Assembly (NCBI RefSeq): GCF_040712315.1
Contig: NC_134021.1
Coordinates: forward strand, 30,621,001 to 30,685,000
Direction: 5' to 3'
Length of the DNA: 64,000 nt
Source of the DNA: Castanea sativa
Taxonomy: Eukaryota; Streptophyta; Magnoliopsida; Fagales; Fagaceae
The position numbers and the translations under genes are program-made. The first letter of the stretch is position 1; every line of letters starts with the position of its first letter. The notes below the pieces were generated by a model that was given only the letters and a program-made list of their open reading frames with translations, did not search any database and was not told where the DNA came from. Of this stretch, positions 12,201 through 24,800 are shown in pieces.

Positions 12201-14294
12201 ATTATTTTCCTATCAAATGATTTTAGCTTGAACTTCGGCTGGCCATCAATAAGATCCTTAACTAATAGGTTTAATATCAATTTGAGTACACAAAATTATA
12301 AAATAGCAAGCTCTACAAGACACAAAGTATGACATGATTAATTATCTATGTCACAGGTAAATTGACTATCAACAATATGGCTTACAAACTATCAACTCTA
12401 AAAGTCACATACTTAACACTCTCAAATCTAGGACCCCAAGTTACACAACTAATGATGCTCCTACACTATCACACTTGAAAAATTGTCTTCCAATTCTCAC
12501 ACTATACAAAGTTATACGACCACTCATATCTATAGACCATTATACTCTTCTTCTTTTTTTTTACTGATATGGGATTACTACTCTTATATAGGAGCTATTC
12601 CACCTCCTTACTTGTCAATGTGGGATTCCAAAGCTAATAAGGACACCTTGTCTACTAGCTCTTAAGTGGGACCCAACACCACAAAATTACAGAATGGAAA
12701 GAATAGTCATCTATATGTTCTCTGATTAACTTCTGAACCAGGTTTCAGTTGATAGCCCTAATAACCAAAGTAGGTTAATTATTATGCTATAAACTATTCT
12801 GTCTACTCATTTTTGTTTTTCTTATTTCGCTATTGAGGGAGGGGGGGCTGTATCCATGACAGTGGCGACGCCACTCAGAAGCCAGGGTGTTCCTAGGAAC
12901 ACCCAGGCTTGAATTTTTATTTTTTATTTTTTTATATATAATAATTTAATTTTTTTTATTTGTTTACCCTTAAAAGAAAAAAAAGGAACACCCTCAAGCA
13001 ATATCAGGAACACTCTCAAAATTTTTATGCCAAATAAATTTTGAACTAAAAAGCATGCAGAGGCAGGGGTGTGTTCACACATGAGGTGTGTGCTTACGCA
13101 TAGTGGAGTGTGTGCTAGACTTCTAATAGTTAGTAAAAAAAATGAATGAAACAACTAAACACCAATAATTAATAATTTAATTAACTAATACATTATAAAA
13201 GACAAACAAATTAAATTATGTCAAGCTAAACAAAAATTAATAATTTTATAATTTAATAATTAATAAAACAACAATACAACAAATTATAGTTTATAAAAGA
13301 CAAACAAATTTATGAAACAACTAAACAACAATAATTAATAATTTTATTAATATTTCAAATGAACTTATAGTTTATTGTACCGGTGCTTTTGTTCATTAAT
13401 TTCTTTTCTTTTTATTTTTTTAAATTTTTTTTTCTTTTTGTGGTTTTTCAGTGTGCAGAATGCAAATTTGTTTTGGTTTTAAGATTTTTTTTTTTTAAGT
13501 ACAAACTTCATGCTTGCCAAATTTTGAATTGCGGCCAGTATTTACCGAAATGTCCCGAAACACCCGAAATAGACCGAAATGTCCCGAAACACCCGAAATA
13601 TTTTTTCAAAGTGGAATAGGAACACCTTGAACAAAATTCCTAGAGTCGCCACTGATCCATGATATATCAATTTAGCATGCATTGAGATATATTAATGTTG
13701 ATAAAAATTATGTCGTCATAGTTTTATTGTTGCTGTGATGTCTGAATCAACTGGAACTCATCTTGTTTCCGTTACAAATGAAATTACAGGAAGAAGCTCG
13801 CATTCTTTGCTGGAAAAATTAACTCCCCAGTTCGAGAAAAACTTCTTCAAGTATGGAGAAATGACACCGAGATCTTTGCCCACTTTGGCCGGCTCACAAC
13901 TCCTTATGCTGATGAGCTGCTTGGAAGCAAATTCTGCCTCCATGTTAAAGGCTTTGAAGTAAACACAGCTCGTATTGCTGATTCACTATATTATGGTTGT
14001 GTTCCTGTGATCATTGCCGACTACTATGATCTCCCATTTGCAGACATATTAAACTGGAAAAGTTTCTCAATTAATGTTGCCACTTTAGATATCCCATTGC
14101 TTAAAAAAATCCTTAAGAGGTTTAGCTTTGAAGAATATCTAATGTTACAAGGGAATGCGTTGAAGGCGCGAAAACATTTCCAGTGGCACCTTTCCCCTGT
14201 TGATTATGATGCATTTTACATGGTTATGTATGAGTTGTGGCTTCGACGGAGTTCCATAAGGCTTCCCTTGAATGCTTTTGTTCATCCCAATTGA
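6142..14294 (+). CDS. Exostosin-family (GT47) glycosyltransferase, three coding exons
   Basis: Coding exons are 6142-6517, 8111-8678 and 13790-14294. They join in frame at GT/AG junctions to 482 residues, a normal length for plant GT47 proteins. An N-terminal hydrophobic anchor (about residues 26-46) follows a Ser-Gly repeat (residues 12-22), giving a type II membrane layout typical of Golgi transferases. Exon 2 starts NYVNYNKVYHDRDIF after the His-Gly of exon 1 and carries most of the exostosin domain. Exon 3 holds the conserved sugar-nucleotide-binding region GSKFC...GFEVNTARIADSLYYGCVPVIIADYYDLPF (about 360-398). The family builds cell-wall polysaccharides such as xyloglucan, xylan or pectin side chains; closest in feel are the 'probable glycosyltransferase At5g03795' type proteins, whose acceptors are largely unknown. 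No frameshift or stop is seen, so it looks functional. The start is the first ATG ahead of the anchor. Intron 1 is 1593 bp; intron 2 is 5111 bp and carries transposons. Confidence 0.9.
9411..9441. repeat. Poly-C tract in intron 2 of the GT47 gene
   Basis: A nearly pure run of cytosines (one T) about 31 bases long. A second shorter C-run lies at about 10784-10800 inside the foldback element. No function is implied, and the exact length may be unreliable because such runs are hard to sequence. Confidence 0.8.
10388..10829. mobile_element. Long foldback element in intron 2 of the GT47 gene
   Basis: The left arm begins tgcaccttttaggc (near 10388) and the right arm ends cctaaaaaggtgca (near 10829). 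The arms remain inverse through internal landmarks: 'ggggtagttcacaa' against 'ttgtgaactacccc', and 'taaatccaatgga' against 'tccattggatttaa'. Each arm is about 160-180 bases around a short spacer. It is non-coding. No clean target duplication is visible, so the superfamily is open (Mutator-like or other MITE). Confidence 0.65.
12860..13654. mobile_element. Non-autonomous hAT element with perfect 8-bp target duplication
   Basis: The ends are CAGTGGCGAC and its inverse GTCGCCACTG. The flanks are identical 8-mers, atccatga at 12852-12859 and 13655-13662. The 8-bp duplication and the CAGTGGCG-type ends are hallmarks of plant hAT elements. At 795 bp there is no transposase frame. Near the right end a 29-base unit built on the motif CCGAAA is repeated twice (13544-13600), a candidate subterminal transposase-binding array. 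It sits in the last intron of the GT47 gene, 135 bases before exon 3. Confidence 0.88.
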
Positions 14295-15077
14295 TGACCC
14301 TACATTATTCTCAAGTGATTTTTTGTTTCACAATAGCATTTGCCTTTTGTATTACTTATTACTGATTAATTTTCTCTGTAAAGCAGTTCAGCATGTCATA
14401 TCAGTAACTCCGGAAAATGTATAAATTGTTATTTTGTTATATAGAGATTGTGAAAGGGAAATAAGGTGCGCAGTTGGCTACACGCCTGAAAGATCTTCAA
14501 TTTTAAGATTGCAAGCTATTCCCAGCAGAAAAACAGTGAATCAAACAAAACAAAACAAAAGAACTATTAGGCATGGCATATTGCAGCATGTTCTTGCGTG
14601 CTTTCTGCACACAGCATTCTACTTATTTTGCTAGGTTTGTGAAACTGCCCTACCGCTCAAAGATAAACTGTAATTGCAGGAGTAAATTATTGAAAACAGA
14701 TCTATATCAGAGATTGGAAACTTTTAAGTTCTGAACCCTATAGGTGAAACACCACAATTAAACACATGCTGAGGTTTCAAACTTTGAATCCTCCTGAATT
14801 AAAATTTGAAGATTTAAGGGGTTGTCATGAACGTTAACATCTTTATCATTGCTCTTCCCAACATCATAATTGTCCATTTTAATCCTCCCGGATTAGATTT
14901 TTAAAGATTAAGGGGGTAGTTATAAACGTTTACTATCATTATCATTGCTCTTCTCAACGTCAATATATCATAATTATCGTGATAATCTTTGAAGTACCCT
15001 TTTTAACTGAAAAAAAAAATCTCTAAAATAGCTTATTGGAAGGGGAAAAAAAAACTACAATCAGTATCTTCAAGACA
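14295..15077. other. 3' flank of the GT47 gene
   Basis: Probable 3' UTR and intergenic sequence. It contains a near-repeat at about 14800-14860 and 14880-14950 ('gaattaaaatttgaagatttaaggggttgtcatgaacgtt' resembles 'ggattagatttttaaagattaagggggtagttataaacgtt', compared by eye). No further coding sequence is recognised. Confidence 0.5.
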
Positions 15078-15086
15078 TGGTTTGTA

Positions 15087-16960
15087 GGCCAAATCGGTCA
15101 TTTACCAGTTTTTGTGAAAATTATTAGCAACATACCACTGTTTGCAAAATAAGTAGCAATATACCACTTTTTTGAAACTCGAGTTTGTTGTGTAAATCGA
15201 CTTGTGCTGACGAGGATTTTATTATTGAAGAAATGCCACATGGAACTCGAGCTTGGTAAACTCGAGTTCCATGTAACACAAACTTGAGCATACCAAGCTC
15301 AAGTTCCTTGTAAATACAAAATTTGCTTTTTTTTTTTTTTTTTCCTTCTATGGTACTCGATCTTACCAAGCTCGAGTTCCTTGCAATATGGAACTCAAGT
15401 TTTCTAAGCTCGAGTTCCTTATACTTTTTTTTTTTGATAATCCACAAATAAACATAAACATAAAAATAAGTATTTTTTTTTCATTTGAACGCACAAACAT
15501 GTGTTTTTATTTATTTAAATAGAAGCATTGTAAAATATAGAAATTTAAATTTCAACATATTAATTTTTAAATACAGATCTGTTTTGAGGTGTAAAAAATA
15601 GTTTTGAAGTGTAAAAAAAATTCGGATTTGTAATTAATGAAAATACAGATTAGTTTTAAATTGTAAAAAAAATTCAAACCTGTATTTAATGAAAATACAG
15701 ATCTGTTTTTAGTTTAAAAATAAGATTCATTAATGAGTAGATTTTTGAAACTCAAAAGAAAATTCATAACAACAAGAGAATTATTTAAAGACTTTTTAAC
15801 TAAGTTTATGCAACTCATAGCAAACTCATTGCAATAACATCAGAAATTGAAATAAAAAACATCCTAAATCTGATCACGCACCATCAAGTAGAACTAATAG
15901 ATAAGATCACAGAAAAAGGAAAAGAAAAACTACCTCTTGCATGGATGTGCTCTTCTTGGTGAAGGAATAGTTTAGGGTTCAAAGAAATTTATGCAATTCT
16001 CTTTGAAACCTAAAATATCTTACTTACAAAAAAAAAAAAATCCTAAGGCTAGAAGCTCCAAAACGTTTTTAACGTAAGAGAGAAAAGAAGAGTTAGAAAG
16101 AGGGGAAATTATCAATTTATAGATGTATAGAAAAAATCTTTCACATTCCTTTTAGAAACACTACAAGTCAAGAACTTACATATCTAGACGTGGTAAGACG
16201 TAAGTTCTTCTTTATATCTAAGTGGTCTACTCTTTCTGCAATACTTATCAATCATTGACCATACAGTAATTCGGAACAAGATTGATAAAGTAACAATATG
16301 TAGCTTAAACTTCTTTCGGTTCGGTGTGCCCATGGCTAAAAATGGAGTGAGATTTTTTTTTTACATGTTTTTCTAATTTCTCATTGTAACCCCTATTATT
16401 TTAGCCAATTGATCACAACGCTTCCAAGAAGTTAGAAATTGATGAGTGTGTTAAAAATGAATGAACAAGGGGTATAAGTGGCCTAAAAATTAATATTATG
16501 GAATTAAAATTTCTATATTTTATAATACTTCTATTTAAATAAATAAAAACATATGTTTGTGCGTTCAAATGAAAAAAATTACTTATTTGTATGTTTATGT
16601 TTATTTGTTGTTTATCAATTTAAAAAAAAAAGTATAAGAAACTCGAGTCGAGTACCATATTACAAGGAACTCGAGCTTGGAATCTCGAGTTCCAAATTAC
16701 CTAAGCTCGAGTACCATAGCATGGAACCCGAGTTTACCAAGCTTGAGTTCCATGTGACATTTTTTCAAAAAAAATCCACGTCAACACATGTTTTTTTTTT
16801 TTTTTTTTTTTTTATAATGAAACTCGAGTGTTTAAAACTCGATTTACACAGCAAACTCGAGTTTCATGAACTCGAGTTTCAAAAAGTGGTCTACTTATTT
16901 TGTAAACAATGATATGTTACTAACAATTTTTGCAAAAAGTGGTAAATGGCCAATTTGACC
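15087..16960. mobile_element. Mutator-like element with ~470-bp terminal inverted repeats
   Basis: The left end GGCCAAATCGGTCATTTACC mirrors the right end (inverse GGTCAAATTGGCCATTTACC). The identical 9-mer tggtttgta flanks it at 15078-15086 and 16961-16969. A 9-bp duplication with long TIRs defines Mutator-like elements. The arms run to about 15560 and from about 16495, and both are packed with AACTCGAG/CTCGAGTTCC motifs. The ~930-bp core has no transposase frame. It holds a degenerate ~50-base tandem repeat (15577-15735, 'aaatacagatctgtttt...') and, near 15930-16020, sequence that on the minus strand looks like a transcript leader. It is a long non-autonomous copy. Confidence 0.88.
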
Positions 16961-17082
16961 TGGTTTGTATCATATATGACTTGAAGGAAATTACTAATAA
17001 TTTGTAGATAACCAAACCATTTCATTTTCTTGTTATTTTCTCATCAACTCTTTGCTTTTCTCCAAGTTTTTGTTTCCTTTCT

Positions 17083-19673
17083 TTAAGGCGCCAAGAATTC
17101 ACGGACACAATTGGATATGCGAGGGGATTATGGCTATTGTGGAAGACAGATGAAGTGGAAGTGTTCATTCTCTCATCCACAGAACAGGAAATCCACGCCA
17201 TGGTAAAGGTACGTTGCTCTAACCTTTCCTGGTTTATTTCCCCTATTTATGCTAGCCCACGGTTAAATGAAAGGAGAATTTTATGGTCCAATCTGACTAA
17301 AGTTGCCCAGTTACATCAATTGCCTTGGCTGCTTTTGGGAGATTTTAATGAAATCCTCAGTGGGGAGGACAAATATGGGGGTAGAAGTATAAACATTAAG
17401 AGGGCCTTAGAGTTTAAGGATTGCCTTGACTATTGTAACTTTGGGATTTGGGGTTTTTTGGCCCCAAATACACATGGTCCAATTGCAAACAAATTTCGGA
17501 TTTAATTTTGGAAAGGATAGACAGGTGTTTTGCGAACCCGTCTTGGAGATTATTATACCCTGAAGCTTTGGTCACCCACTTAACCAGAGTGTACTCGGAC
17601 CATTGCCCTGTCCTAATTGAACTTAGCAAACCTCCTCCCACGACTAGAAATAAGCCATTTAGATTTCAATCTATATGGCTGCTACACCCGGAGTTTCCCA
17701 AATTTGTTAAAGACAACTGGGACCATGATCATCCACTATCCTCTGCAATTACTAATTTTACCAGGGAAGTTAAACGGTGGAATGTTGAGGTTTTTGGGAA
17801 TTTATTCACCAGGAAGAAGAAAGTGCTTGCCAGACTTAATGGTACTCAGAAAGCCCTTGCATGTTACCCCAATGATTTTCTGATCCACCTAGAGAAGCAA
17901 CTTATAGAAGTGTACAATCTTATTATGCTTCAGGAGGAAGAGTTTTGGGCATTAAAATCTCGCCTAAATTGGACGGCCTTTAGAAACCGTAGTACTTCCT
18001 TTTTTCACACTTCTACGGTGGTGAGAAGGCATAGAAATCGAATCAAAGCTATCAAGAATAATGTGGGTGAATGGATTACAGATGAAGAGGGAGTGAAAAA
18101 TCAAATTCTTTCCGGATTCAAGAAGCTCTTTACCACTAAGCTGACCTATTCTACTCGTACCTCAGAAGTGGAACACTTCTCTTGCAGTGTTCTTTCTGGG
18201 TGGGAGAAGGAAAAGCTCTATGAAGAATTGACCCACGCGGAGATTAAGGCAGAAATGTTGGCGCTTAAACCATTTAAAGCACTTGGAGCTGACAGATTAC
18301 ATGTTGGTTTTTTCCAACGGTTCTGGCATGAAGTTCAAGAAGCTATTTGTAATGAGGTTGCTTTAGCCTTTCAATCAGGGACAGTTCCTTACTACTTGAA
18401 TGAAACTCTTTTAGCTCTTATTCCTAAATGTTAAAGCCTGAAATCATTGGGGAATTATAAACTGATTAGCCTGTGCAACTCGGTCTATAAAGCAATCACC
18501 AAAATCATCACTACTAGGCTGCGTCCTTTCCTCAACAAGCTAGTCTCACCCTTACAAGCTACTTTTGTTCCAGGTAGGAGGGGTATGGATAACATTGTTG
18601 TAGCTCAGGGGCTCATTTATGGACGAAACCTAAGGAGGATCAAGAATGCATTTTCTTGGGTAAATGGGTCTGGGAGCTGGATACAATGCCAAAAATAGCA
18701 CATTTCTTATGGTTGTGTCACCACAATAGTGTACCCGTGAGAGAGGTCATTGCTGCAAGAGGTGTGCAATGTGATACCACTTGCCCTCTTTGCAAAAAGG
18801 ACAATGAATCAATAAGCCATTTATTAAGAGAGTGCCCTTTTGTCGTAGACTTTTGGAGGAAAATAGGGGTGCCGGCCTCTCTGATTCCCTCCTTCAACTT
18901 AAGCTGGTTGGATTGGTTGAAGAGAAACTGTGTGTAATGGCCAAATCCAATCCCACGGAATTCCTTAGAAGAGCTTATTTCCTCTTGCTGTTTGGGGGCT
19001 ATGGAAGAACAATGTAGTCTTCAAGAATACTGAACTAAATGATTTCCTCCACAAATCTTGTATTAATCGGGCAGTCAAGTTCTTCTTTTTTGTTGGCAAA
19101 TCTATCCAGCCTCGGCAACAGGGCTGCATACAAATCAGATGGAACAAACCCAATGTGGGCTGGCACAAGCTCAACACAGATGGAGCATCAATGGGGAACC
19201 CAGGGAAAGCAAGAGGAGGAAGGGTTATTTGGGATCACAGAGGGAGCTGGGTCCGAGGATTTGCTCAAAAAATTGGGTTCACAACAAGTGTCATAGCTGA
19301 ATTTTGGGCACTAAGAGATAAGCTGACCATGGCTACACAAATGGGGATAACTCTCCTAGAAATAGAAATGGATGCAAAGATTGTAGTTGACCTTATACTC
19401 TCTAATTTGAACTCTAACAAAGAGTACTCTCCATTGCTGAATGATTGCAGGTCCCTACTCCAAGGATTTCAGCAAGTAAAGATGCAGCATGTCTATCGGG
19501 AAGTGAATAAAGTTGCAAATGGCCTTGCAAGAAGGGGATGCTTGCAGCAAGATGATTTTGTTATTTTCATTACTCCCCCTTCCCCTGACATTACCTCCTT
19601 AGTTATGTTTGATGTTAATGGTTTGTACTCTCTAAGGCGATCTGCCAATGTTGTAACTGCTTTGGACAGCTAG
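17083..19673 (+). pseudogene. L1-type LINE ORF2 remnant with the reverse-transcriptase core deleted
   Basis: The 5'-truncated frame opens in the apurinic endonuclease domain (GYARGLWLLWKTDEVEV, LLLGDFNEI, then SDHCPVLIEL near 17598). It shifts frame at a T-run near 17450 and continues through the RT N-terminal region (LKPFKALGAD..HVGFFQ) with a stop at 18432-18434. The RT fingers follow (SLGNYKLISLCNSVYKAITK, FVPGRRGMDNI). At about 18655 it jumps straight to the zf-RVT domain (PKIAHFLWLCHHNSVPVREV, then CPLCKKDNESISHLLRECPF). The FADD palm motif is absent. An RNase H domain closes it (LNTDGASMGNPG, AEFWALRD, EMDAKIVVD; 19155-19673), followed by an A-rich tail near 19690-19720. It cannot be active. 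Confidence 0.88.
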
Positions 19674-20174
19674 TTGTTTTAATGCATTCTCCTTAACCAA
19701 AAAATGAAAAAAGAAAAAAGAATTCCTTGAAACAGTACACGAAATATCACATGTTTAAGAGATTAAAAACAAAAACAAAAGGATCTTTATAAATATGACA
19801 TATTTTATATTAGATTATGGCCATCAAATGAGATGACGAATACATTACGAAAAATGCTTGGAGTGCTGGAAAAAATTATGAAGTAATGCAATTATATATA
19901 AAGTTGTTAAGTATAAGATACTGGCTTTCATTTGGCCCTTGCCCTGTTTGGTATGTATGTATCTTATCTCATTGTCTTTTTAATGAAAGGGGCATTACCA
20001 TTTACCAGTATGGCGGTTTCTACAATTAAAAATAAAAAAATTAAACAATAAAAAACAAAAAATAAGAAATAACTTTCGATAGAAGTAAGAGATAACTTCC
20101 TTAAATTACAATAAGGAAAGTCTGGATACAAAAAAAAATCAAGAAAATGAACTAATAAATGTTAACGAGAGATG
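19674..20174. other. Spacer between the LINE remnant and the Copia element
   Basis: AT-rich sequence starting with the LINE's A-rich 3' tail (to about 19720) and ending at the Copia target site. No coding frame or other recognisable element is seen. Confidence 0.5.
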
Positions 20175-20179
20175 CTATG

Positions 20180-20512
20180 TGTCAAAATTTGGATGAGTGT
20201 AAAAATAAGAAGAAGAAGAAGAAGGCAGATGCAAGCAAGAAGAAGGCAGATGCGAGCAAGAAGTGAAGAGGTAGTTCAAGCAGAGAGGCAGAGGAATGAA
20301 ACAGAGTAGTGTTGGAAGATTAGCTTGCTATACGACTGACCTGAACTAATGAGTTTTAATATATGACTTGTAGTTTAGTTTTAAGTTTATTCGAAGATGT
20401 ATATAGGGACACGTGTAATTTTGGGATTAGTTGAAATTGGGTGTTAGATTAGGATCCGTATAATGTGGGGTTAGTTGCAGATTAGTTATTTTGTTTCTGG
20501 TGTTAGTTCTTG

Positions 20513-20557
<45 letters not shown>

Positions 20558-20662
20558 TGTACAAATCAGTTTTGATTCAATATATAGAAATACAGAAATT
20601 CACCAATCATTCTTTTCTCTCTAGCTCATTTTTCTCCTCTCTAGCTCTCTGTTTTTCTCATA
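20180..20662 (+). repeat. 5' LTR of the Copia element
   Basis: It begins TGTCAAAATTTGG immediately after the duplicated ctatg and ends CTCATA immediately before the PBS. It has an acacgtgt G-box-like core near 20409-20416 and a (TA)n run (20518-20551) upstream of the likely transcription start. It matches 25242-25756 over its whole length. Confidence 0.92.
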
Positions 20663-20674
20663 TGGTATCAGAGC
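20663..20674 (+). other. Primer-binding site of the Copia element
   Basis: TGGTATCAGAGC directly follows the 5' LTR with no spacer. It is the standard plant Copia PBS, complementary to the 3' end of initiator methionine tRNA. Confidence 0.9.
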
Positions 20675-20689
20675 TTTGTGTTTCTGTCA

Positions 20690-21709
20690 ATGGCTAACCA
20701 AGATTAGACTTCTCAAACTTCATCTTCTCCATCCACTGCTCATCGTGAGCTCTCTCCAATGGAGGATCCGAGGAGTCCATTCTTTCTACACCATGGAGAG
20801 TCACCAGGTGCAATTCTTGTCACATAGCCCTTGACAGAAGACAATTATCCTAATTGGCCTAGGGCTATGCGTATGGCATTAGATGCGAAGAGTAAGCTAG
20901 GGTTTGTGGATGGCACTATAATAGCTTCCATGGCCATTACACCTCTGGAAAAGATTGCTTGGTCAAAGAACAATTCCATGATTTCTTCATGGATATTGAA
21001 TTCAGTCTCTCCTCACATCTCTGGAAGTGTGATTTGCAGAAACACTGCAATGGAGGTTTGGAATTCATTAAAGAATCGTTTCTTGCAAGCCAATGGTCCA
21101 CAAATTTCACAACTCCAGAAGCAAATTTCAACAATCATGCAAGGAGATGCAACAGTGACTTCTTTCTTCACTGATCTTCAAGCTTCTTGGGATCAATTGC
21201 TTAATCTCAAGCCTTTACCGTGCTGTTCTTGTGGTAAGTGTGTCTGTGGTGTGAATGACAAGATCACACTGTTTCATCATCAAGACTCTTTAATGCAGCT
21301 CCTTAATGGCTTGAATGAAGTCTATTCACAAGTTCGAACACAGATTTTGATGATGGAACCAAGTCCCTCAATTGACAAAGCTTTCTCTTTGGTAATACAA
21401 GAGGAAAGAAAGAGGGCTTTAGGCTTCAATGGAGGGCCTTCAGTTGATGCAACTGCTCTTGCAGTCAAGACTCAAGGATTTAATCAAGGTGGGAAGAATA
21501 GGAAAGGAAAGTGTAGACCTATCTGCAGTCATTGTGGCAAGGCTGGTCATTTCATGGAGAAATGCTACAGGTTAATTTGTTTTCCACCAGGATATAAGCA
21601 AAAAGGCAAGGTGTCCATAGCTAATCAAGTGAGTCTTAATGCTGATTCTAGTCAACCTGAGGTTGCATCACAACCAAGGTCTTTTCCTTTCACATCTGAA
21701 CAAGGCTAG
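20690..21709 (+). pseudogene. Copia gag with early in-frame stops
   Basis: The natural start is probably ATG at 20690 (MANQD, followed by a TAG). A second in-frame TAG sits near 20827, and the frame is then open from 20831 to 21709. It has the UBN2-type gag core (NYPNWPRAMRMALDAKSKLGF; MEVWNSLKNRF) and a CCHC zinc knuckle CSHCGKAGHFMEKC at 21524-21565. Gag would form the virus-like particle and package element RNA; with the early stops this copy cannot make the full protein. Confidence 0.85.
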
Positions 21710-21832
21710 CAGTTGCAATCTTTGTTGAGCTCTCATGCATCTTCTTCAGCCACCCCTGATGCCATTCACTCAGCAAATTCAGCACTATCAGGTATTTCTT
21801 GTGCCTCTTTCTAGGATTCAACTTGTCTTAGT

Positions 21833-24800
21833 TTGAAGAATTCAATTTTTACTGAAAATCCTTCAAACAAAACAGCTTACAATAAAGAAACTTGGGTTCT
21901 TGACACAGGAGCCACTGACCACATTATTCATTCCATTTCTTTGTTTACTAAGATCACTAATTCAATATCTTCTTTTGTGCATTTACCTAATGGTGAAAAA
22001 GTTCTAGCCACACACATAGGCACAGTCCAGGTCACTTCATCCTTAATTCTTGAGGGTGTCATTTGTGTTCCAGCTTTTTCCTTCAATCTGATCTCAGTAA
22101 GCAAATTGACCAAGTCTTTATCATGTTGTTTGGTTTTCCTTTCAAACTATTGCTTCATATAGGACCTTGCTGGAAAATGATTGGATTGGGTAAGCTTCAT
22201 AGTAATTTGTACCTGCTGCAAGATTCAGTCAATTGCAAATCCATTTCAGAAGCTTCTACTATCCTAGAGTTAGTTTTGAAGTCTTTTGTTAATTTTGTCT
22301 CCCATGTTCCTATTGTAACTCAGCCTTACTTGTGGCATCTTAGATTAGGACATGCTTCTGATGATAAACTTCAAGATTGTGTATCTGATATGTCCTCTTT
22401 TCATTCAAATAAAGATTGTATTGTTTGTCCAATTGTAAAACACAAACGTTTACCTTTTCCCAACTCTAATCATTTATCTGATCATGCTTTTGATATGATC
22501 CACTGTGATGTATAGGGACCTTTTGCCACAGCAACTCATGATGGTTTTAAATATTTTCTCACTATTGTAGATGATGCTACAAGATCTACATGGGTTTACC
22601 TAATGAAATCCAAATCAGAAACTAGGCCTTTGCTGATCTCATTTTATAAAATGATACATACTCAATTTCACACTAATATCAAAGTGTTTAGAACTGACAA
22701 GGCTCAAGAGTTTTTCCTCAAAGATTTTTATGCTTAACATGGGATTGTTCATCAACATTCCTGTGTTGCTATTCCACAACAAAATTCAGTTGTGGAAAGA
22801 AAGCATCAACATATCTTAAACATTGCAAGAGCATTGAAGTTTCAGTCTAATATACCACTTTGTTATTGTGGAGATTGTGTTTTGATAGCAGTTTACATCA
22901 TAAATAGGCTGCCTAGTGTTGTTTTGGATCATAAACCCCTTTTGAGAAGTTTTATGACAAGGTTCCTTCCTATCATCATTTAAGAGTTTTTGGTTGCCTT
23001 TGTTTTGCTTCTACATTAGCTCACAATAGGTCTAAGTTCTCACCTAGGTCAATTCCTTGTGTGTTCCTTGGTTACCCCTTTGGTGTTAAGGGTTACAAGT
23101 TGTTAAACTTGATCACAAAGAAAATTTTCATTTCAAGGGATGTTTCTTTCCATGAAACTGTTTTTCCTTTCATTTCTTCAATAATTTCACCACATACTTC
23201 CATTTCACTTCCTCATATCTATCCTAATGTGGCTATTCCACATAATACCATGTTTTCAAAACCTCTCACATCTTCTTTAGATGTTCCTTATTCTGATTCT
23301 GGTCCTATTCAAGCATCTATCCAAATTTAGATATTAGTATATCAGATTCTATCATATCAGAACCCTTCATACCTACTTCTAGTTCTTCTATTCCTATTTC
23401 ACCAGATTCTACAGCACCTAGTCTTTTATCTCCTTCTCAAGGACCAAATTTAGTTCAACTTGCCACTCTTCCTTCCTTGAGAAGGTCATCCAGGTCCATT
23501 AAACCACCTTCCTATTTGCAAGACTACCAATGCAGTAGCATCATATCTCCGGATCTTACATAGTCCAATTCACACAGCAAGTCAGGTACTTCCTTAGTCT
23601 CTACTAGATATCCTTTTTCAGATTACATTGACACTTCACAACTCTCTCCTTCATATGCCAATTTCTGTGTTGTCATTACCTCTATCCCTGAACCAAGATT
23701 CTATCATGAGGCTATTAAGGATCCTAAATGGAAAGAAGCCACAAATGCTGAAATAGATGCTTTGGTTTCGAACAATAGCTGGTCTCTTACTTCCTTGCCT
23801 CCCAATAAAAAGGAAATTGGATGTTAATGGGTTTAAAGGGTCAAATACAAGGCTGATGGCTCTGTGGAGAGATACAAGGCTTGACTAGTTGCTAAGGGTT
23901 TCACTCAACAAGAGGGGCTGGATTTCACTGAGACCTTTTCTCCAGTGGCAAAGTTAACTACTGTCAAGACACTTTTGGCCATATTTGCTGTGAAAGGTTG
24001 GCATTTTGGTGCAATTGGATGTAAACAATGCATTTTTAAATGGTGATCTTCATGAGGAGGTGTACATGCAACTCCCTCAAGGATTTCACAGCAAAAGGGG
24101 GGATATTGTTTGCAAATTGAACAAGTCTTTATATGGGCTTAAACAGGCTTCAAGGCAGTGGAATGCAAAGTTTTGTGCTGTCATTAAGCATCATGGTTTC
24201 AAATAGTCCAAACTTGACTACTCTTTATTTACAAAGAAGTTCAATGATTCATTCATAGCTTTGGTGGTTTATGTTGATGATATCCTCATAGCTAGCAACA
24301 ATATTCAAGCAGTTGAGGAGCTTAAGACTTCTTTAGACCAGCATTTCAAACTTAAGGATCTTGGTGGTTTAAAGTACTTTCTTGGACTTGAGATAGCTAG
24401 ATCAGACAAGGGTATCACTTTATGTCAACGAAAGTATGCTTTGGAGGTATTAAAGGATGCTGGAATGTCTGCTTGTAAGCCTAGCAAGGTGCCAATGGAG
24501 CAAAATTTGAAGTTGAGCAAGTTTCAAGGAAAATTGCTGGCTGATCCTGGAGTGTATAAACGGTTAGTGGGCAGATTGCTTTATCTAACTATTGCTAGAC
24601 TAGATATTGCATATCCTGTTCACAAATTAAGTCAGTTCATGTCAAAACCTACAAAGCCTCACCTAGATGCTACATATAAAGTGCTGCAATACATCAAGAG
24701 TTTTCCTGGTCAAGGTATTTTTCTGTCAGCCACCTCAAATTTTGATTTGAAGGCCTACACAAATGCTAATTGGGCCTCTTGCATTGATACAAGGAGGTCA

